From: Kosakonia quasisacchari
GTDB lineage: Bacteria > Pseudomonadota > Gammaproteobacteria > Enterobacterales > Enterobacteriaceae
Length of the DNA stretch: 64,000 nucleotides
Direction: 5' to 3'
Assembly (NCBI RefSeq): GCF_004331415.1
Contig: NZ_SJOP01000002.1
Coordinates: 297,546 to 361,545 of the forward strand
Shown piece by piece: positions 20,491 through 29,638 of this stretch. Within the stretch, counting starts at the first letter, position 1; each line of letters starts with the position of its first letter. The notes beneath the pieces are model-generated. The model had not been told where the DNA came from. It was given only the letters and a program-made list of their open reading frames with translations, and ran no database searches. The position numbers and the translations under genes were made by a program.

Positions 20491-22161
20491 ATGTCGATAA
20501 GCTCATTTAACCGACGCTGGGCGGCGGTGATCCTCGAAGCCCTTACCCGTCACGGCGTCAGGCATGTGTGTATTGCCCCCGGATCCCGTTCCACCCCATT
20601 AACGCTGGCCGCAGCGGAAAATCACGCCTTTATTCACCACACCCATTTTGATGAGCGTGGTTTAGGCCACCTTGCGCTGGGGCTGGCAAAGGCCAGCAAT
20701 GAGCCGGTGGCGGTGATCGTGACATCCGGCACGGCGGTGGCGAATCTTTACCCTGCGCTAATTGAGGCCGGGCTGACAGGCGAAAAACTGGTGTTGCTGA
20801 CGGCGGACCGACCGCCAGAGCTGATTGATTGCGGCGCCAATCAGGCGATTCGCCAGCCGGGCATGTTTGCCACACATCCCACTGAATCTCTTGCGCTCCC
20901 GCGCCCGTCGCAGGACATTCCTGCGCGCTGGTTGGTTTCCACCCTTGATAACCTGTTGGGTTCGTTACAGGGCGGAGCGGTACACATTAACTGCCCGTTT
21001 GCCGAGCCGCTGTATGGCGAAATGGATGATACCGGTCTTGCCTGGCAACTGGCGCTGGGTGACTGGTGGCAGGCTGACACGCCATGGCTGTGCGCACCGA
21101 ATAGGGTGAACAGCGAAACGCAGCGGGACTGGTTTTTCTGGCGACAAAAACGCGGTGTGATCGTGGCTGGCCGCATGAGCGCGGCTGAAGGTCGCCAACT
21201 GGCTGAATGGGCGAAAACCCTCGGCTGGCCGCTGATTGGCGATGCGCTTTCTCAGACTGGACAGCCGCTGCCGTGTGCCGATCTCTGGCTCGGCAATGGC
21301 CAGGCAGTAGCCGAGCTAAACCAGGCGCAGATTGTGTTGCAATTTGGCAGCAGCCTGACCGGTAAACGTCTGTTGCAGTGGCAGGCGACCTGCGAACCGG
21401 AAGAGTACTGGCTGATCGATCGCCTGCAAGGGCGGCTCGATCCGGCCCATCATCGCGGGCGTCGGTTAGTTTCCAGCGTGGCCGACTGGCTGGAGCAGCA
21501 TCCGGCTGAGCCGCGTGCACCGTGGTGCGAGGCAATCCCACACCTTTCAGCGCAGGCCTGGGAAACCGTTTGTGCGAAGCGTGATATTTTTGGCGAGGCA
21601 CAGCTGGCACACCGCATTGCGGATTATTTGCCAGAGCAAGGTCAACTTTTTCTCGGCAACAGTCTGGTCGTACGGCTGGTCGATGCGCTGGGGCAGCTCC
21701 CGGCGGGATACCCGGTTTACAGTAATCGTGGCGCAAGCGGTATCGATGGTTTGCTTTCAACGGCGGCGGGCGTTCAGCGCGCCACCGCGCGACCTACGCT
21801 TGCGATTGTTGGCGATCTCTCCGCACTTTACGATCTCAATGCGCTGGCGCTGTTGCGGCAGGCTTCTGCGCCGTTCGTCCTGCTGGTGGTGAATAACAAT
21901 GGCGGGCAAATTTTCTCGTTACTGCCAACGCCGCCCGCCGAGCGCGAGCAGTTTTATTTGATGCCGCAGAATGTCCACTTTTCGCATGCGGCGGCAATGT
22001 TTAGCCTTGCTTACCATCAGCCGGAGAATTGGGCTGAGCTTGAGCTGGCACTGGAAGGCGCCTGGCGTAAACCCGGTGCGACGGTGATTGAACTGGTGGT
22101 GAACGAGACAGACGGTGCGCGGACATTACAAACGCTGCTGGCACAGGTGAGCCAGCTGTGA
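20491..22161 (+). CDS. menD: SEPHCHC synthase MenD
   Basis: A 556-residue thiamine-diphosphate enzyme joining isochorismate and 2-oxoglutarate. The N-terminal PYR domain shows [18 protein letters not shown] (about 27-44) and [16 protein letters not shown] with the catalytic Glu; the C-terminal PP domain has the cofactor motif [15 protein letters not shown]...NNNGGQIFS (about 440-475). The ATG at 20491 gives [10 protein letters not shown], matching E. coli; a TTG six codons upstream is less likely. The end overlaps the GTG start of menH. Confidence 0.95.
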   Translation: MSISSFNRRWAAVILEALTRHGVRHVCIAPGSRSTPLTLAAAENHAFIHHTHFDERGLGHLALGLAKASNEPVAVIVTSGTAVANLYPALIEAGLTGEKLVLLTADRPPELIDCGANQAIRQPGMFATHPTESLALPRPSQDIPARWLVSTLDNLLGSLQGGAVHINCPFAEPLYGEMDDTGLAWQLALGDWWQADTPWLCAPNRVNSETQRDWFFWRQKRGVIVAGRMSAAEGRQLAEWAKTLGWPLIGDALSQTGQPLPCADLWLGNGQAVAELNQAQIVLQFGSSLTGKRLLQWQATCEPEEYWLIDRLQGRLDPAHHRGRRLVSSVADWLEQHPAEPRAPWCEAIPHLSAQAWETVCAKRDIFGEAQLAHRIADYLPEQGQLFLGNSLVVRLVDALGQLPAGYPVYSNRGASGIDGLLSTAAGVQRATARPTLAIVGDLSALYDLNALALLRQASAPFVLLVVNNNGGQIFSLLPTPPAEREQFYLMPQNVHFSHAAAMFSLAYHQPENWAELELALEGAWRKPGATVIELVVNETDGARTLQTLLAQVSQL

Positions 22162-22934
22162 TCCTGCACGGTCAAACCTTTGGTGGGCACCAACCGCAAC
22201 CGTGGCTGGTGTTTCTGCACGGTTTTTCCGGCGATAACCGTGAGTGGCAGCAGGTCGGCGCAGCACTGAGTGATTTCCCGCGCGTGTACCTCGATCTACC
22301 CGGACATGGCGGTTCAGCCAATATTGGCGTTGCTTCTTTTGATGAGATGGATGCACTGCTGCGCATCACCCTTGCGCACTACAACGTACGCAACTACTGG
22401 CTGGTGGGGTATTCGCTCGGTGGGCGCGTGGCGATGTATCACGCCTGCCAACATCCTGCCGGGCTGTGCGGCCTGGTGGTTGAAGGTGGTCATCCAGGGC
22501 TGACATCCGCTGACGATCGCGCACAGCGACTGCGTAATGATCAGCAATGGGCCACGCGTTTTCGCCAGCAGCCGCTGAGTGACGTGTTTGACGCCTGGTA
22601 CCGGCAACCCGTTTTTGCCACGCTGAGCGAATCGCAACGGGCGGCGCTGGTCGCAAAACGTGGCGAGAACAACGGTGCAACGCTCGCGGCGATGCTGGAG
22701 GCGACCTCGTTGTCCTGCCAGCCCGATTTGCGCGCCGCACTTCAGACACTTTCTGTGCCGATTCATTATTTATACGGTGAACATGACAGCAAATTTCAGG
22801 CGCTGGCGACGCAAGTCTCCCGCCACTGTCACGCCATTCCTGCCGCCGGGCACAACGCGCACCGGGAAAATCCCGCTGCCGTTATTGCTGCCCTGGCGCG
22901 TATTCTGCGTCTTGAGACAAAGGACACACTATGA
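22158..22934 (+). CDS. menH: SHCHC synthase MenH (alpha/beta hydrolase)
   Basis: A 258-residue alpha/beta-hydrolase that eliminates pyruvate from SEPHCHC to give SHCHC. The oxyanion segment [12 protein letters not shown], nucleophile elbow VGYSLGGRV (Ser near residue 86), Asp in GEHDSKF and His in AGHNAHREN form the catalytic triad. It starts at GTG 22158 inside the menD stop region (4-nt overlap) and overlaps menB by 4 nt, so the men genes are probably translationally coupled. Confidence 0.94.
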   Translation: MILHGQTFGGHQPQPWLVFLHGFSGDNREWQQVGAALSDFPRVYLDLPGHGGSANIGVASFDEMDALLRITLAHYNVRNYWLVGYSLGGRVAMYHACQHPAGLCGLVVEGGHPGLTSADDRAQRLRNDQQWATRFRQQPLSDVFDAWYRQPVFATLSESQRAALVAKRGENNGATLAAMLEATSLSCQPDLRAALQTLSVPIHYLYGEHDSKFQALATQVSRHCHAIPAAGHNAHRENPAAVIAALARILRLETKDTL

Positions 22935-23788
22935 TCCACCCAGATGAAAACATGCTTTATGCGCCGGTTGAATGGCGTGACTGTTCTGAAGGTTACACCG
23001 ATATCCGTTATCAGAAATCGGCCGATGGTATTGCCAAAATCACCATTAACCGCCCGCAGGTGCGCAACGCGTTCCGTCCGCTGACGGTAAAAGAGATGAT
23101 TCAGGCCATGGCTGACGCGCGTTATGACGACAATGTCGGGGTCATTATTTTGACCGGTGAAGGGGATAAAGCGTTCTGTTCCGGTGGCGATCAAAAAGTG
23201 CGTGGCGATTACGGCGGTTACCAGGATGACTCTGGTGTACACCATCTCAACGTGCTGGACTTCCAGCGCCAAATTCGCACCTGCCCGAAACCGGTGGTGG
23301 CGATGGTGGCAGGTTACTCCATCGGCGGCGGTCACGTGCTGCACATGATGTGCGATTTGACTATTGCGGCGGAAAACGCCATTTTCGGCCAGACCGGCCC
23401 GAAAGTCGGCTCCTTCGATGGTGGCTGGGGGGCGTCTTACATGGCGCGCATCGTTGGGCAGAAAAAAGCCCGTGAAATCTGGTTCCTCTGTCGCCAGTAC
23501 GACGCCAAACAGGCGCTGGATATGGGGCTGGTCAACACCGTTGTGCCGGTTGCCGATCTTGAGAAAGAGACCGTGCGCTGGTGTCGCGAAATGCTGCAAA
23601 ACAGCCCAATGGCACTGCGCTGCCTGAAAGCTGCGCTGAACGCCGATTGCGATGGTCAGGCGGGTTTGCAGGAGCTGGCGGGTAACGCCACCATGCTGTT
23701 CTACATGACTGAAGAAGGGCAGGAAGGCCGCAATGCGTTTAACGAAAAACGCCAGCCTGATTTCAGCAAATTCAAACGGAACCCATAA
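22931..23788 (+). CDS. menB: 1,4-dihydroxy-2-naphthoyl-CoA synthase MenB
   Basis: A 285-residue crotonase-family enzyme that closes the naphthoquinone ring from o-succinylbenzoyl-CoA. Visible are [16 protein letters not shown] (about 84-99; oxyanion hole and mobile loop), [16 protein letters not shown] (about 130-145) and [16 protein letters not shown] with the bicarbonate-binding Gly typical of type I MenB. Length and C-terminus (DFSKFKRNP) equal E. coli. It is the most conserved men protein here. The stop and the menC ATG share one base. Confidence 0.97.
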   Translation: MIHPDENMLYAPVEWRDCSEGYTDIRYQKSADGIAKITINRPQVRNAFRPLTVKEMIQAMADARYDDNVGVIILTGEGDKAFCSGGDQKVRGDYGGYQDDSGVHHLNVLDFQRQIRTCPKPVVAMVAGYSIGGGHVLHMMCDLTIAAENAIFGQTGPKVGSFDGGWGASYMARIVGQKKAREIWFLCRQYDAKQALDMGLVNTVVPVADLEKETVRWCREMLQNSPMALRCLKAALNADCDGQAGLQELAGNATMLFYMTEEGQEGRNAFNEKRQPDFSKFKRNP

Positions 23789-24753
23789 TGCGACAGGCGC
23801 AGGTTTACCGCTGGCAAATCCCGCTTGATGCGGGGGTGGTGCTGCGTGAGCGCCGCCTGAAAACACGTGATGGGTTGTTCGTTCATCTCAAAGAGGGTGA
23901 GCGCGAAGGCTGGGGGGAAATTTCTCCTCTGCCGGGCTTTAGCCAGGAAACACTGGATGACGTTCAACCCGTTGTGATGGCGTGGGCGAATAACTGGCGC
24001 GACGGTGCGCAGCCCCCGTTGCCGGACGAGCCTTCGGCGGCATTTGGTTTGAGCTGCGCGCTGGCTGAGCTTAGCGATACGTTGCCGCAAGCGGCGGATT
24101 ACCGCGCCGCGATGCTGTGTAGCGGTGACCCGGATGAGCTGTTCGCCGCGCTTGCTGCTCTTCCGGGTGAAAAGCTGGCGAAAGTGAAAGTGGGGCTGTA
24201 TGAAGCGGTGCGTGACGGCATGGTGGTCAACTTGCTGCTGGAGTCGATTCCCGATCTCCATTTGCGCCTGGATGCCAACCGTGCCTGGACGCCGCTGAAA
24301 GCGCAACAGTTCGCGAAGTATGTCAATCCGGCTTATCGCTCGCGCATTGCGTTTCTTGAAGAACCCTGCAAGACGCGCGAAGAATCACTGGCGTTTGCCC
24401 GCGAGACCGGCATTACCCTCGCCTGGGATGAAAGCCTGCGTAACGCGGACTTTCGTTTTGAGCCGCAAGCAGGTGTTGGCGCCGTGGTGATTAAACCGAT
24501 GCTGACCGGCAGTTTGCAGAAAGTGCAACAGCAAGTCGCAACGGCTAAAGCGCTGGGGCTGACGACCGTTATCAGTTCGTCAATCGAATCGAGCCTTGGG
24601 TTGACGCAACTGGCGCGTATCGCCGCCTGGCTGACGCCGGGAACGGTGCCCGGTCTCGATACGCTGCAATTAATGCAAACGCAGCTGCTCCGTTGCTGGC
24701 CGGAGAGTGATTTACCCTGCTTGCAGCTTGATGCGCTGGAACCATTACTATGA
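23788..24753 (+). CDS. menC: o-Succinylbenzoate synthase MenC
   Basis: A 321-residue enolase-superfamily dehydratase. The catalytic Lys pair is visible in [10 protein letters not shown] (about residue 133) and VVIKPMLTG (about residue 235). Metal ligands lie in [16 protein letters not shown] and AWDESLRN. It makes o-succinylbenzoate from SHCHC. It overlaps menB by 1 nt and menE by 4 nt, consistent with one polycistronic unit. Length equals the usual 320-residue enterobacterial enzyme. Confidence 0.96.
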   Translation: MRQAQVYRWQIPLDAGVVLRERRLKTRDGLFVHLKEGEREGWGEISPLPGFSQETLDDVQPVVMAWANNWRDGAQPPLPDEPSAAFGLSCALAELSDTLPQAADYRAAMLCSGDPDELFAALAALPGEKLAKVKVGLYEAVRDGMVVNLLLESIPDLHLRLDANRAWTPLKAQQFAKYVNPAYRSRIAFLEEPCKTREESLAFARETGITLAWDESLRNADFRFEPQAGVGAVVIKPMLTGSLQKVQQQVATAKALGLTTVISSSIESSLGLTQLARIAAWLTPGTVPGLDTLQLMQTQLLRCWPESDLPCLQLDALEPLL

Positions 24754-26120
24754 TTTTTCCCGACTGGCCATGGCGTCACTGGCGCAAGGTATGTGGCGAA
24801 CAGGCCGCAATTCGTCTTGAGCAGCAAAGCCTTAACTGGCGTGAGCTCTGTGCGCGTATTGATAGGCTGGCCAGTGGGTTTGCCCGCCAGGGTGTGCAGT
24901 CGGGCGACGGCGTCATGCTACGCGCGCGCAACCAGCCAGAGACGCTGCTGGCGTGGCTGGCGCTGTTGCAATGCGGTGCGCGGGTTTTACCGCTGAACCC
25001 GCAGTTACCCGCCACGCAACTGGAGGCGCTGTTGCCACAGTTGACGCTGCGTTTCGCGCTCGATCTGGAGTCTGATGTGACGTATGCCAGCTTAACATCA
25101 CTGGTGGTAAGCGAGTCTGGCGATGATTACGCCGTTGACTGGCAGCCACAGCGGCTGGCGTCGATGACCCTGACTTCCGGCTCGACCGGGCTGCCGAAGG
25201 CCGCAGTGCATACTTGTGCTGCGCATCTTGCCAGCGCGCAGGGTGTGCTGGCGTTAATCCCGTTTACTGCGAAAGACGACTGGCTACTCTCGTTGCCGCT
25301 GTTTCATGTTTCCGGGCAGGGGATTTTGTGGCGCTGGCTGCTGGCCGGCGCGCGGATCACCGTGCGGCAAAAAGCACCGCTGGAGCAGGCGCTGGCCGGG
25401 TGCAGCCACGCCTCGCTGGTTCCGACTCAACTCTGGCGCTTGTTGAATGACAATGTACCGGTCTCGCTGAAGGCAGTGTTATTGGGCGGTGCGGCGATCC
25501 CCGTAGAACTCACGCAGCAGGCACGCGAGCGCGGGATCCGCAGTTGGTGCGGTTATGGTTTAACCGAGTTTGCCTCGACGGTGTGTGCGAAAGAAGCAGA
25601 CGGCAAGCCTGATGTCGGTTACGCCCTGCCAGGGCGTGAAGTGAAAATCGTCGGTGAAGAAGTTTGGCTGCGCGCCGCCAGCATGGCTTCCGGCTACTGG
25701 TACAACGGAGAACTGCTCCCGCTGGTGAACAGCGAAGGCTGGTTTGCCACGCGCGATCGCGGCGAGCTGAATGATGGCTGCCTGACTATTCACGGCCGTC
25801 TGGATAATCTTTTTTTCAGCGGCGGGGAAGGTATCCAGCCAGAAGAAGTTGAGCGCATTATTGCCCGCCACCCTCAGGTGCAGCAGGTGCTGGTGGTACC
25901 GGTGGACGACGCCGAATTTGGGCAGCGTCCAGTGGCGGTGGTGGAGTGCACAGGCGATATTAATGCTGATGACCTGAGTCAATGGGTTGCCGATAAACTG
26001 GCCCGATTCCAGCAGCCAGTGCGTTGGCTGATGTTGCCCTCAGCGCTTAAAAATGGCGGTATTAAAATCTCCCGCCGCGCTGTTCAGCAGTGGGTTAGCA
26101 CCCTTCACAGCAACACGTAA
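24750..26120 (+). CDS. menE: o-Succinylbenzoate-CoA ligase MenE
   Basis: A 456-residue ANL-superfamily acyl-CoA synthetase that activates o-succinylbenzoate with ATP and CoA. The phosphate-binding loop is [16 protein letters not shown] (about 141-156), followed by [12 protein letters not shown] (about 262-273), RDRGEL and [20 protein letters not shown], with the C-terminal lysine in NGGIKISRR. It ends the men operon. In E. coli the next gene is pmrD; here the next gene is an rpn-type nuclease 113 bp downstream. Confidence 0.95.
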   Translation: MIFPDWPWRHWRKVCGEQAAIRLEQQSLNWRELCARIDRLASGFARQGVQSGDGVMLRARNQPETLLAWLALLQCGARVLPLNPQLPATQLEALLPQLTLRFALDLESDVTYASLTSLVVSESGDDYAVDWQPQRLASMTLTSGSTGLPKAAVHTCAAHLASAQGVLALIPFTAKDDWLLSLPLFHVSGQGILWRWLLAGARITVRQKAPLEQALAGCSHASLVPTQLWRLLNDNVPVSLKAVLLGGAAIPVELTQQARERGIRSWCGYGLTEFASTVCAKEADGKPDVGYALPGREVKIVGEEVWLRAASMASGYWYNGELLPLVNSEGWFATRDRGELNDGCLTIHGRLDNLFFSGGEGIQPEEVERIIARHPQVQQVLVVPVDDAEFGQRPVAVVECTGDINADDLSQWVADKLARFQQPVRWLMLPSALKNGGIKISRRAVQQWVSTLHSNT

Positions 26121-26233
26121 AAACAGCAGCAGGGCTATTTTTGCGAGCCTTCACGACAAACTGACTGAGCGATAAAACCTCTTCCGACAAGTGTGTTAGT
26201 TTGCGCCCTGGCTTCTGAAACGCAGGGATAGCG

Positions 26234-27166
26234 ATGCCGCATTCATCTTCTTCTACACCGCATGATGCGGTGTTTCGTAAATTATTATCGCACGCGCAAA
26301 CCGCTCGTGATTTTTTCGACATTCATCTGCCAGAGCACTTGATTGCACTCTGTGATCTCTCCACGCTTCAACTGGAATCTGGCAGTTTTGTTGAGGAAGA
26401 CCTGCGATATTGCTACTCCGATATTCTTTACTCGCTGAAAACGCGCGCGGGCGACGGGTACCTTTATGCTTTGATTGAACACCAACGTTCGCCGGATAAA
26501 AATATGGCCTTTCGCCTGATGCGCTATGCCATTGCTGCGATGCAGCGTCATCTTGATAAAGGGCATGGTGAATTGCCAATGGTTATCCCGATGCTTTTTT
26601 ATCATGGACGTGTCACACCGTATCCGTGGTCGCTACGCTGGCTGGATGCCTTTCAGCTGCCACTGCAGGCGGAAAAGCTCTACACCAACGCGTTTCCACT
26701 GGTGGATATCACCCAACTTCCCGATGCTGAAATTGTGCAGCATCGACGTATTGCCATGCTTGAACTGTTACAAAAACATGTTCGGCAACGCAATATGCTG
26801 GAGTTTCAGGAGCAACTGGTCAGCCTACTGGCGCTGGGCTACACTGGCGGCGAACAGTTGAAGACGTTGCTGCATTATTTGTTGAAAGCGGGGCATACCG
26901 CCGATCCGGCAGCGTTTCTCACCGCCATTGCCAGCAGAACCACGGATCACCAGCAAAAGGAGGCGTTAATGAACATTGCACAATTTCTTCGCGAAGAAGG
27001 CATGACGTTTGGCCTGAAAAAAGGATTGGCGCAGGGGCGCGCCGAAGGAGTTCAACAAGAAGCGCTACGCATTGCTAAAGTGATGCTGGAAAAAGGAATG
27101 GCGCCCGATGTCGTGGCAACATTAACCGGGCTACCTGCGGAAGTGGTGGAAAAGGTCAGCCACTGA
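26234..27166 (+). CDS. rpn: Rpn-family recombination-promoting nuclease (RpnL-type toxin)
   Basis: A 310-residue protein of the Rpn / YhgA-like (Transposase_31, PD-(D/E)XK) family. The N-terminal nuclease domain opens with the signature PHDAVFRKLLSH. Catalytic residues are D63 (YSDILYSL) and E82-x-Q84 (ALIEHQRSPDKNMAFRLMRY). The tail (about 250-310) is a small helical domain with repeated Gly residues (GLKKGLAQGRAEGVQ). Rpn proteins are DNA endonucleases; some act as phage-defence toxins held in check by a short product made from the same gene. GGGA precedes the ATG. It sits where E. coli has pmrD-arn-ais, and converges on nudI with an 8-nt gap. The exact rpn paralogue is not determined. Confidence 0.9.
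   Translation: MPHSSSSTPHDAVFRKLLSHAQTARDFFDIHLPEHLIALCDLSTLQLESGSFVEEDLRYCYSDILYSLKTRAGDGYLYALIEHQRSPDKNMAFRLMRYAIAAMQRHLDKGHGELPMVIPMLFYHGRVTPYPWSLRWLDAFQLPLQAEKLYTNAFPLVDITQLPDAEIVQHRRIAMLELLQKHVRQRNMLEFQEQLVSLLALGYTGGEQLKTLLHYLLKAGHTADPAAFLTAIASRTTDHQQKEALMNIAQFLREEGMTFGLKKGLAQGRAEGVQQEALRIAKVMLEKGMAPDVVATLTGLPAEVVEKVSH
26969..27166 (+). CDS. Candidate intragenic short product of rpn (RpnS-type antitoxin)
   Basis: Codon 246 of the rpn gene is ATG (26969), in frame, preceded by AAGGAGG at 26957-26963 with 5-nt spacing. This is a better ribosome binding site than the one used by the full-length gene. Translation from here would give a 65-residue protein, MNIAQFLREEG...EVVEKVSH, equal to the C-terminal domain of Rpn. 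Other E. coli Rpn genes have been reported to encode such a C-terminal product (RpnS) that blocks the toxic nuclease. That this gene does so is inference from the Shine-Dalgarno and frame. Confidence 0.6.
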   Translation: MNIAQFLREEGMTFGLKKGLAQGRAEGVQQEALRIAKVMLEKGMAPDVVATLTGLPAEVVEKVSH

Positions 27167-27174
27167 GCGCACTT

Positions 27175-27600
27175 TCAGAGCACCCCTTTCATCCTTAGCG
27201 TATTGCGGGTCGCATCGTTCAGATCGTAGTGGTGCAGATCCGCTGGCATCACCCACGCGTAATCCTGAAATTCGTCATTGATGCTGACTTCGCGATTGAC
27301 GCTGATGCAATCAAAAATCAAGTAAATCATATAGATTTGCTCTTTGCTGCCGTCGGCGTAAGTTTTCACCCGGATATCATCGCGAAACGTCCACGGCGTG
27401 ATTTCGCTCAGTTCCAGCTTGTCACCCAGTTCCTCGCGGATCTCCCGGCGCAGTGCCTCTTCAATCCGCTCGCCCGGCTCCACACCGCCGCCGGATAATG
27501 CCCATTGGCCGGGGAAAACGCCGCGATCGTCGGCCATTTTACACAGCAAATAGGCGCCGTCGTTTTGAATCAGTGGGCACACAATCGTCCGTTGTCGCAT
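27175..27600 (-). CDS. nudI: Nudix nucleoside triphosphatase NudI
   Basis: A 141-residue Nudix hydrolase, preferring pyrimidine deoxynucleoside triphosphates in E. coli. The Nudix box is [20 protein letters not shown] (about residues 38-57), with all the acidic metal ligands present. The start [12 protein letters not shown] (27600) follows AAAGGAATTAACC; an upstream in-frame start would add 12 unconserved residues. In E. coli nudI lies next to ais and yfaZ; here only yfaZ remains as the neighbour. Confidence 0.95.
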   Translation of the reverse strand: MRQRTIVCPLIQNDGAYLLCKMADDRGVFPGQWALSGGGVEPGERIEEALRREIREELGDKLELSEITPWTFRDDIRVKTYADGSKEQIYMIYLIFDCISVNREVSINDEFQDYAWVMPADLHHYDLNDATRNTLRMKGVL

Positions 27601-27772
27601 GGTTAATTCCTTTAGAGGGATAAACAGAACGCGCAATGTTAACGCAAGCGCTGATGTCGAAAAATTGACCCCGTCTATATTTCCTGACCTTTTTATTCAT
27701 TCTTCTGACAGAAAAATAGGCGTACAATCAGAGGCTTTTGGGCATCAGGCCCGTTATGTGCGGAAATCAAAA

Positions 27773-28315
27773 ATGAAGAAAGTTGCTTTATTAGGTTTAG
27801 CCAGCGTATTGCTGGCCTCTGCTGGGGCGCAGGCCGTGAGTCTGAACGGTCAGATTGGGAAAGATTACACCAACTTTGGTTTCGGTTTGGGTACCGAAAC
27901 CAGCGGCATCGCCGTGAGCGGTAACTGGGCGCACAGTGAAGATGATGGTGATATCGCTGGCCTGGGGCTCGGTTACAACATCCCCCTTGGTCCGTTCCTT
28001 GCGACCGTCGGCGGGAAAGGTATTTATCTGAATCCGGACGTGGGCAGCGAAGGTTATGCTGTTGCCGTTGGTGGCGGGTTGCAGTGGAAAATTGCCAGCA
28101 GCTTTAGCATTTTCGGCGAGTACTACTACTCACCGGATTCCCTCTCCAGCGGCGTGAAAGAGTACCAGGAAGCGAACGCCGGTGCGCGTTACACCATTAT
28201 GCGCCCGCTGACGGTTGAGGCCGGTTATCGCTACATCGACATGACCGGTAAAGAAGGACGTCGCGACAACGCCGTGGCTGACGGCCCGTATGTCGGCGTC
28301 AGCGCCAGCTTCTAA
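27773..28315 (+). CDS. yfaZ: YfaZ family outer-membrane protein
   Basis: A 180-residue exported protein. It has a cleavable signal peptide (MKKVALLGLASVLLASAGAQA, cut after residue 20 or 21) and a mature part of alternating beta-strand character with a final aromatic residue (GVSASF), suggesting a small outer-membrane beta-barrel. The sequence is close to E. coli YfaZ along its whole length. Function is unknown to me. The start at 27773 was chosen for the signal peptide; the frame is open 58 codons further upstream but that part has no conservation. A hairpin follows the stop. Confidence 0.9.
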   Translation: MKKVALLGLASVLLASAGAQAVSLNGQIGKDYTNFGFGLGTETSGIAVSGNWAHSEDDGDIAGLGLGYNIPLGPFLATVGGKGIYLNPDVGSEGYAVAVGGGLQWKIASSFSIFGEYYYSPDSLSSGVKEYQEANAGARYTIMRPLTVEAGYRYIDMTGKEGRRDNAVADGPYVGVSASF

Positions 28316-28321
28316 TCCTCT

Positions 28322-28359
28322 GGCGCGGCATCTGTCCGCGCCCGTTTGTCTCCGTTTTT
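28322..28359 (+). terminator. Hairpin after yfaZ
   Basis: A perfect 7-bp stem, GGCGCGG (28322-28328) with CCGCGCC (28336-28342), is followed by an interrupted T-rich stretch ending TTTTT (28355-28359). It is probably a moderate intrinsic terminator; the T tract is not adjacent to the stem. Confidence 0.55.
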
Positions 28360-28408
28360 CCTCTGCGCATGCGCTATAGTGTTTCAACCTCGATTGCAGG
28401 AGCTAACG

Positions 28409-29608
28409 ATGTTAAATGTGGAGATGTTATCGACCGGCGATGAAGTGCTGCATGGCCAGATTGTGGATACCAATGCGGCCTGGCTGGCTGACTTTTTCTT
28501 TAACCAGGGATTGCCCCTCACGCGCCGTAACACCGTGGGCGATAACCTTGATGATCTGGTCGCTATCCTGCGTGAACGTAGCGAGCACGCGGATGTGCTG
28601 ATTGTGAATGGCGGACTGGGGCCGACCAGTGACGATCTCAGCGCGCTGGCGGCGGCGACCGCCAAAGGTGAAGCGCTGGTGCTACATGAAGCATGGCTGG
28701 CACAGATGGAACGTTTCTTTACCGAACGTGGCCGCGTGATGGCACCAAGTAACCGCAAACAGGCCGAGATCCCGGCCAGCGCCGAACTGGTGGATAACCC
28801 GGTCGGTACCGCCTGTGGTTTTGCCCTGCAACTTAACCGTTGTCTGATGTTCTTCACGCCGGGTGTCCCGTCGGAATTTAAAGTGATGGTGGAACAAGAA
28901 ATTCTGCCGCGCCTGCGCGCACGCTTTACCTTACCTGAGCCGCCGGTTTGCCTGCGTTTAACCACTTTCGGGCGCTCAGAGAGCGATCTGGCGCAAAGCC
29001 TGCAACACCTTGAACTGCCGTCAGGCGTGGTGATGGGTTACCGCTCATCCATGCCGATTATCGAATTGAAACTGACCGGGCCGGCAGAGCATCGTGCCGC
29101 GATGGAAGCGCTGTGGCCGGAAGTGAAACGTGTTGCCGGTGAAAGTTTGATTTTTGAAGGCACAGACGGTTTACCGGCGGCGCTTGCCGCGAGCCTGCGG
29201 GAACGCCAACTGAGCCTGACGTTGAGCGAACAGTTCACCGGCGGTCTGGTTGCGTTGCAGCTTTCCCGCGCCGGAGCGCCACTGCTGGCCAGTGAAGTAT
29301 TGCCGTCGCAAGCGGAAGCGCTGGCGCAAAGCGCCCGCTGGACCACCGAGTTGCGCAATCGCCATCTCGCCGGGCTGGCGCTGACGGTGACAGGTCTTGA
29401 AGAGGATCATCTCAACTTCGCGCTGGCGACGCCGGAAGGCACCCGCGCGCTGCGGGTGAAATTCAACACCAACCGCCACGGGCTGGTGGTGCGCCAGGAA
29501 GTGTGCGCCATGATGGCGCTGAATATTCTGCGCCGCTGGCTGGCGGGCAAAGACATTGCCAGCGATCACGGTTGGATCAATGTGGTGGAAACGCTGTCGG
29601 TAGAGTAA
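28409..29608 (+). CDS. yfaY: YfaY, CinA-family protein (PncC-like, full length)
   Basis: A 399-residue protein with the N-terminal MoCF_biosynth-type domain (MLSTGDEVLHGQIVDTNAAW, GGLGPTSDDLSALA) and a C-terminal CinA/PncC-like domain (LSEQFTGGLVALQLSRAG). Homologues have NMN deamidase or ADP-ribose pyrophosphatase activity, but in E. coli YfaY the deamidase activity is, as I recall, not detectable. The start at 28409 follows AGGAGCTAACG; an earlier in-frame start would add 21 unrelated residues. It converges with glpC. Confidence 0.92.
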   Translation: MLNVEMLSTGDEVLHGQIVDTNAAWLADFFFNQGLPLTRRNTVGDNLDDLVAILRERSEHADVLIVNGGLGPTSDDLSALAAATAKGEALVLHEAWLAQMERFFTERGRVMAPSNRKQAEIPASAELVDNPVGTACGFALQLNRCLMFFTPGVPSEFKVMVEQEILPRLRARFTLPEPPVCLRLTTFGRSESDLAQSLQHLELPSGVVMGYRSSMPIIELKLTGPAEHRAAMEALWPEVKRVAGESLIFEGTDGLPAALAASLRERQLSLTLSEQFTGGLVALQLSRAGAPLLASEVLPSQAEALAQSARWTTELRNRHLAGLALTVTGLEEDHLNFALATPEGTRALRVKFNTNRHGLVVRQEVCAMMALNILRRWLAGKDIASDHGWINVVETLSVE

Positions 29609-29614
29609 TCGCTG

Positions 29615-29638
29615 AGGGTAACGGCGTGCCGTTACCCT
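29615..29638. terminator. Perfect hairpin between yfaY and glpC
   Basis: An 11-bp perfect inverted repeat, AGGGTAACGGC (29615-29625) and GCCGTTACCCT (29628-29638), with a 2-nt centre. The glpC stop codon (29632-29634) lies within the right arm. There is no T tract on either side, so it may be an RNA-end stabiliser or a factor-dependent stop rather than a classical intrinsic terminator. Confidence 0.55.

Noticed and set aside
27599..27772. In-frame 58-codon upstream extension of yfaZ
   Set aside because: The true start at 27773 begins a clear signal peptide; the upstream part overlaps the nudI start region and is not conserved.
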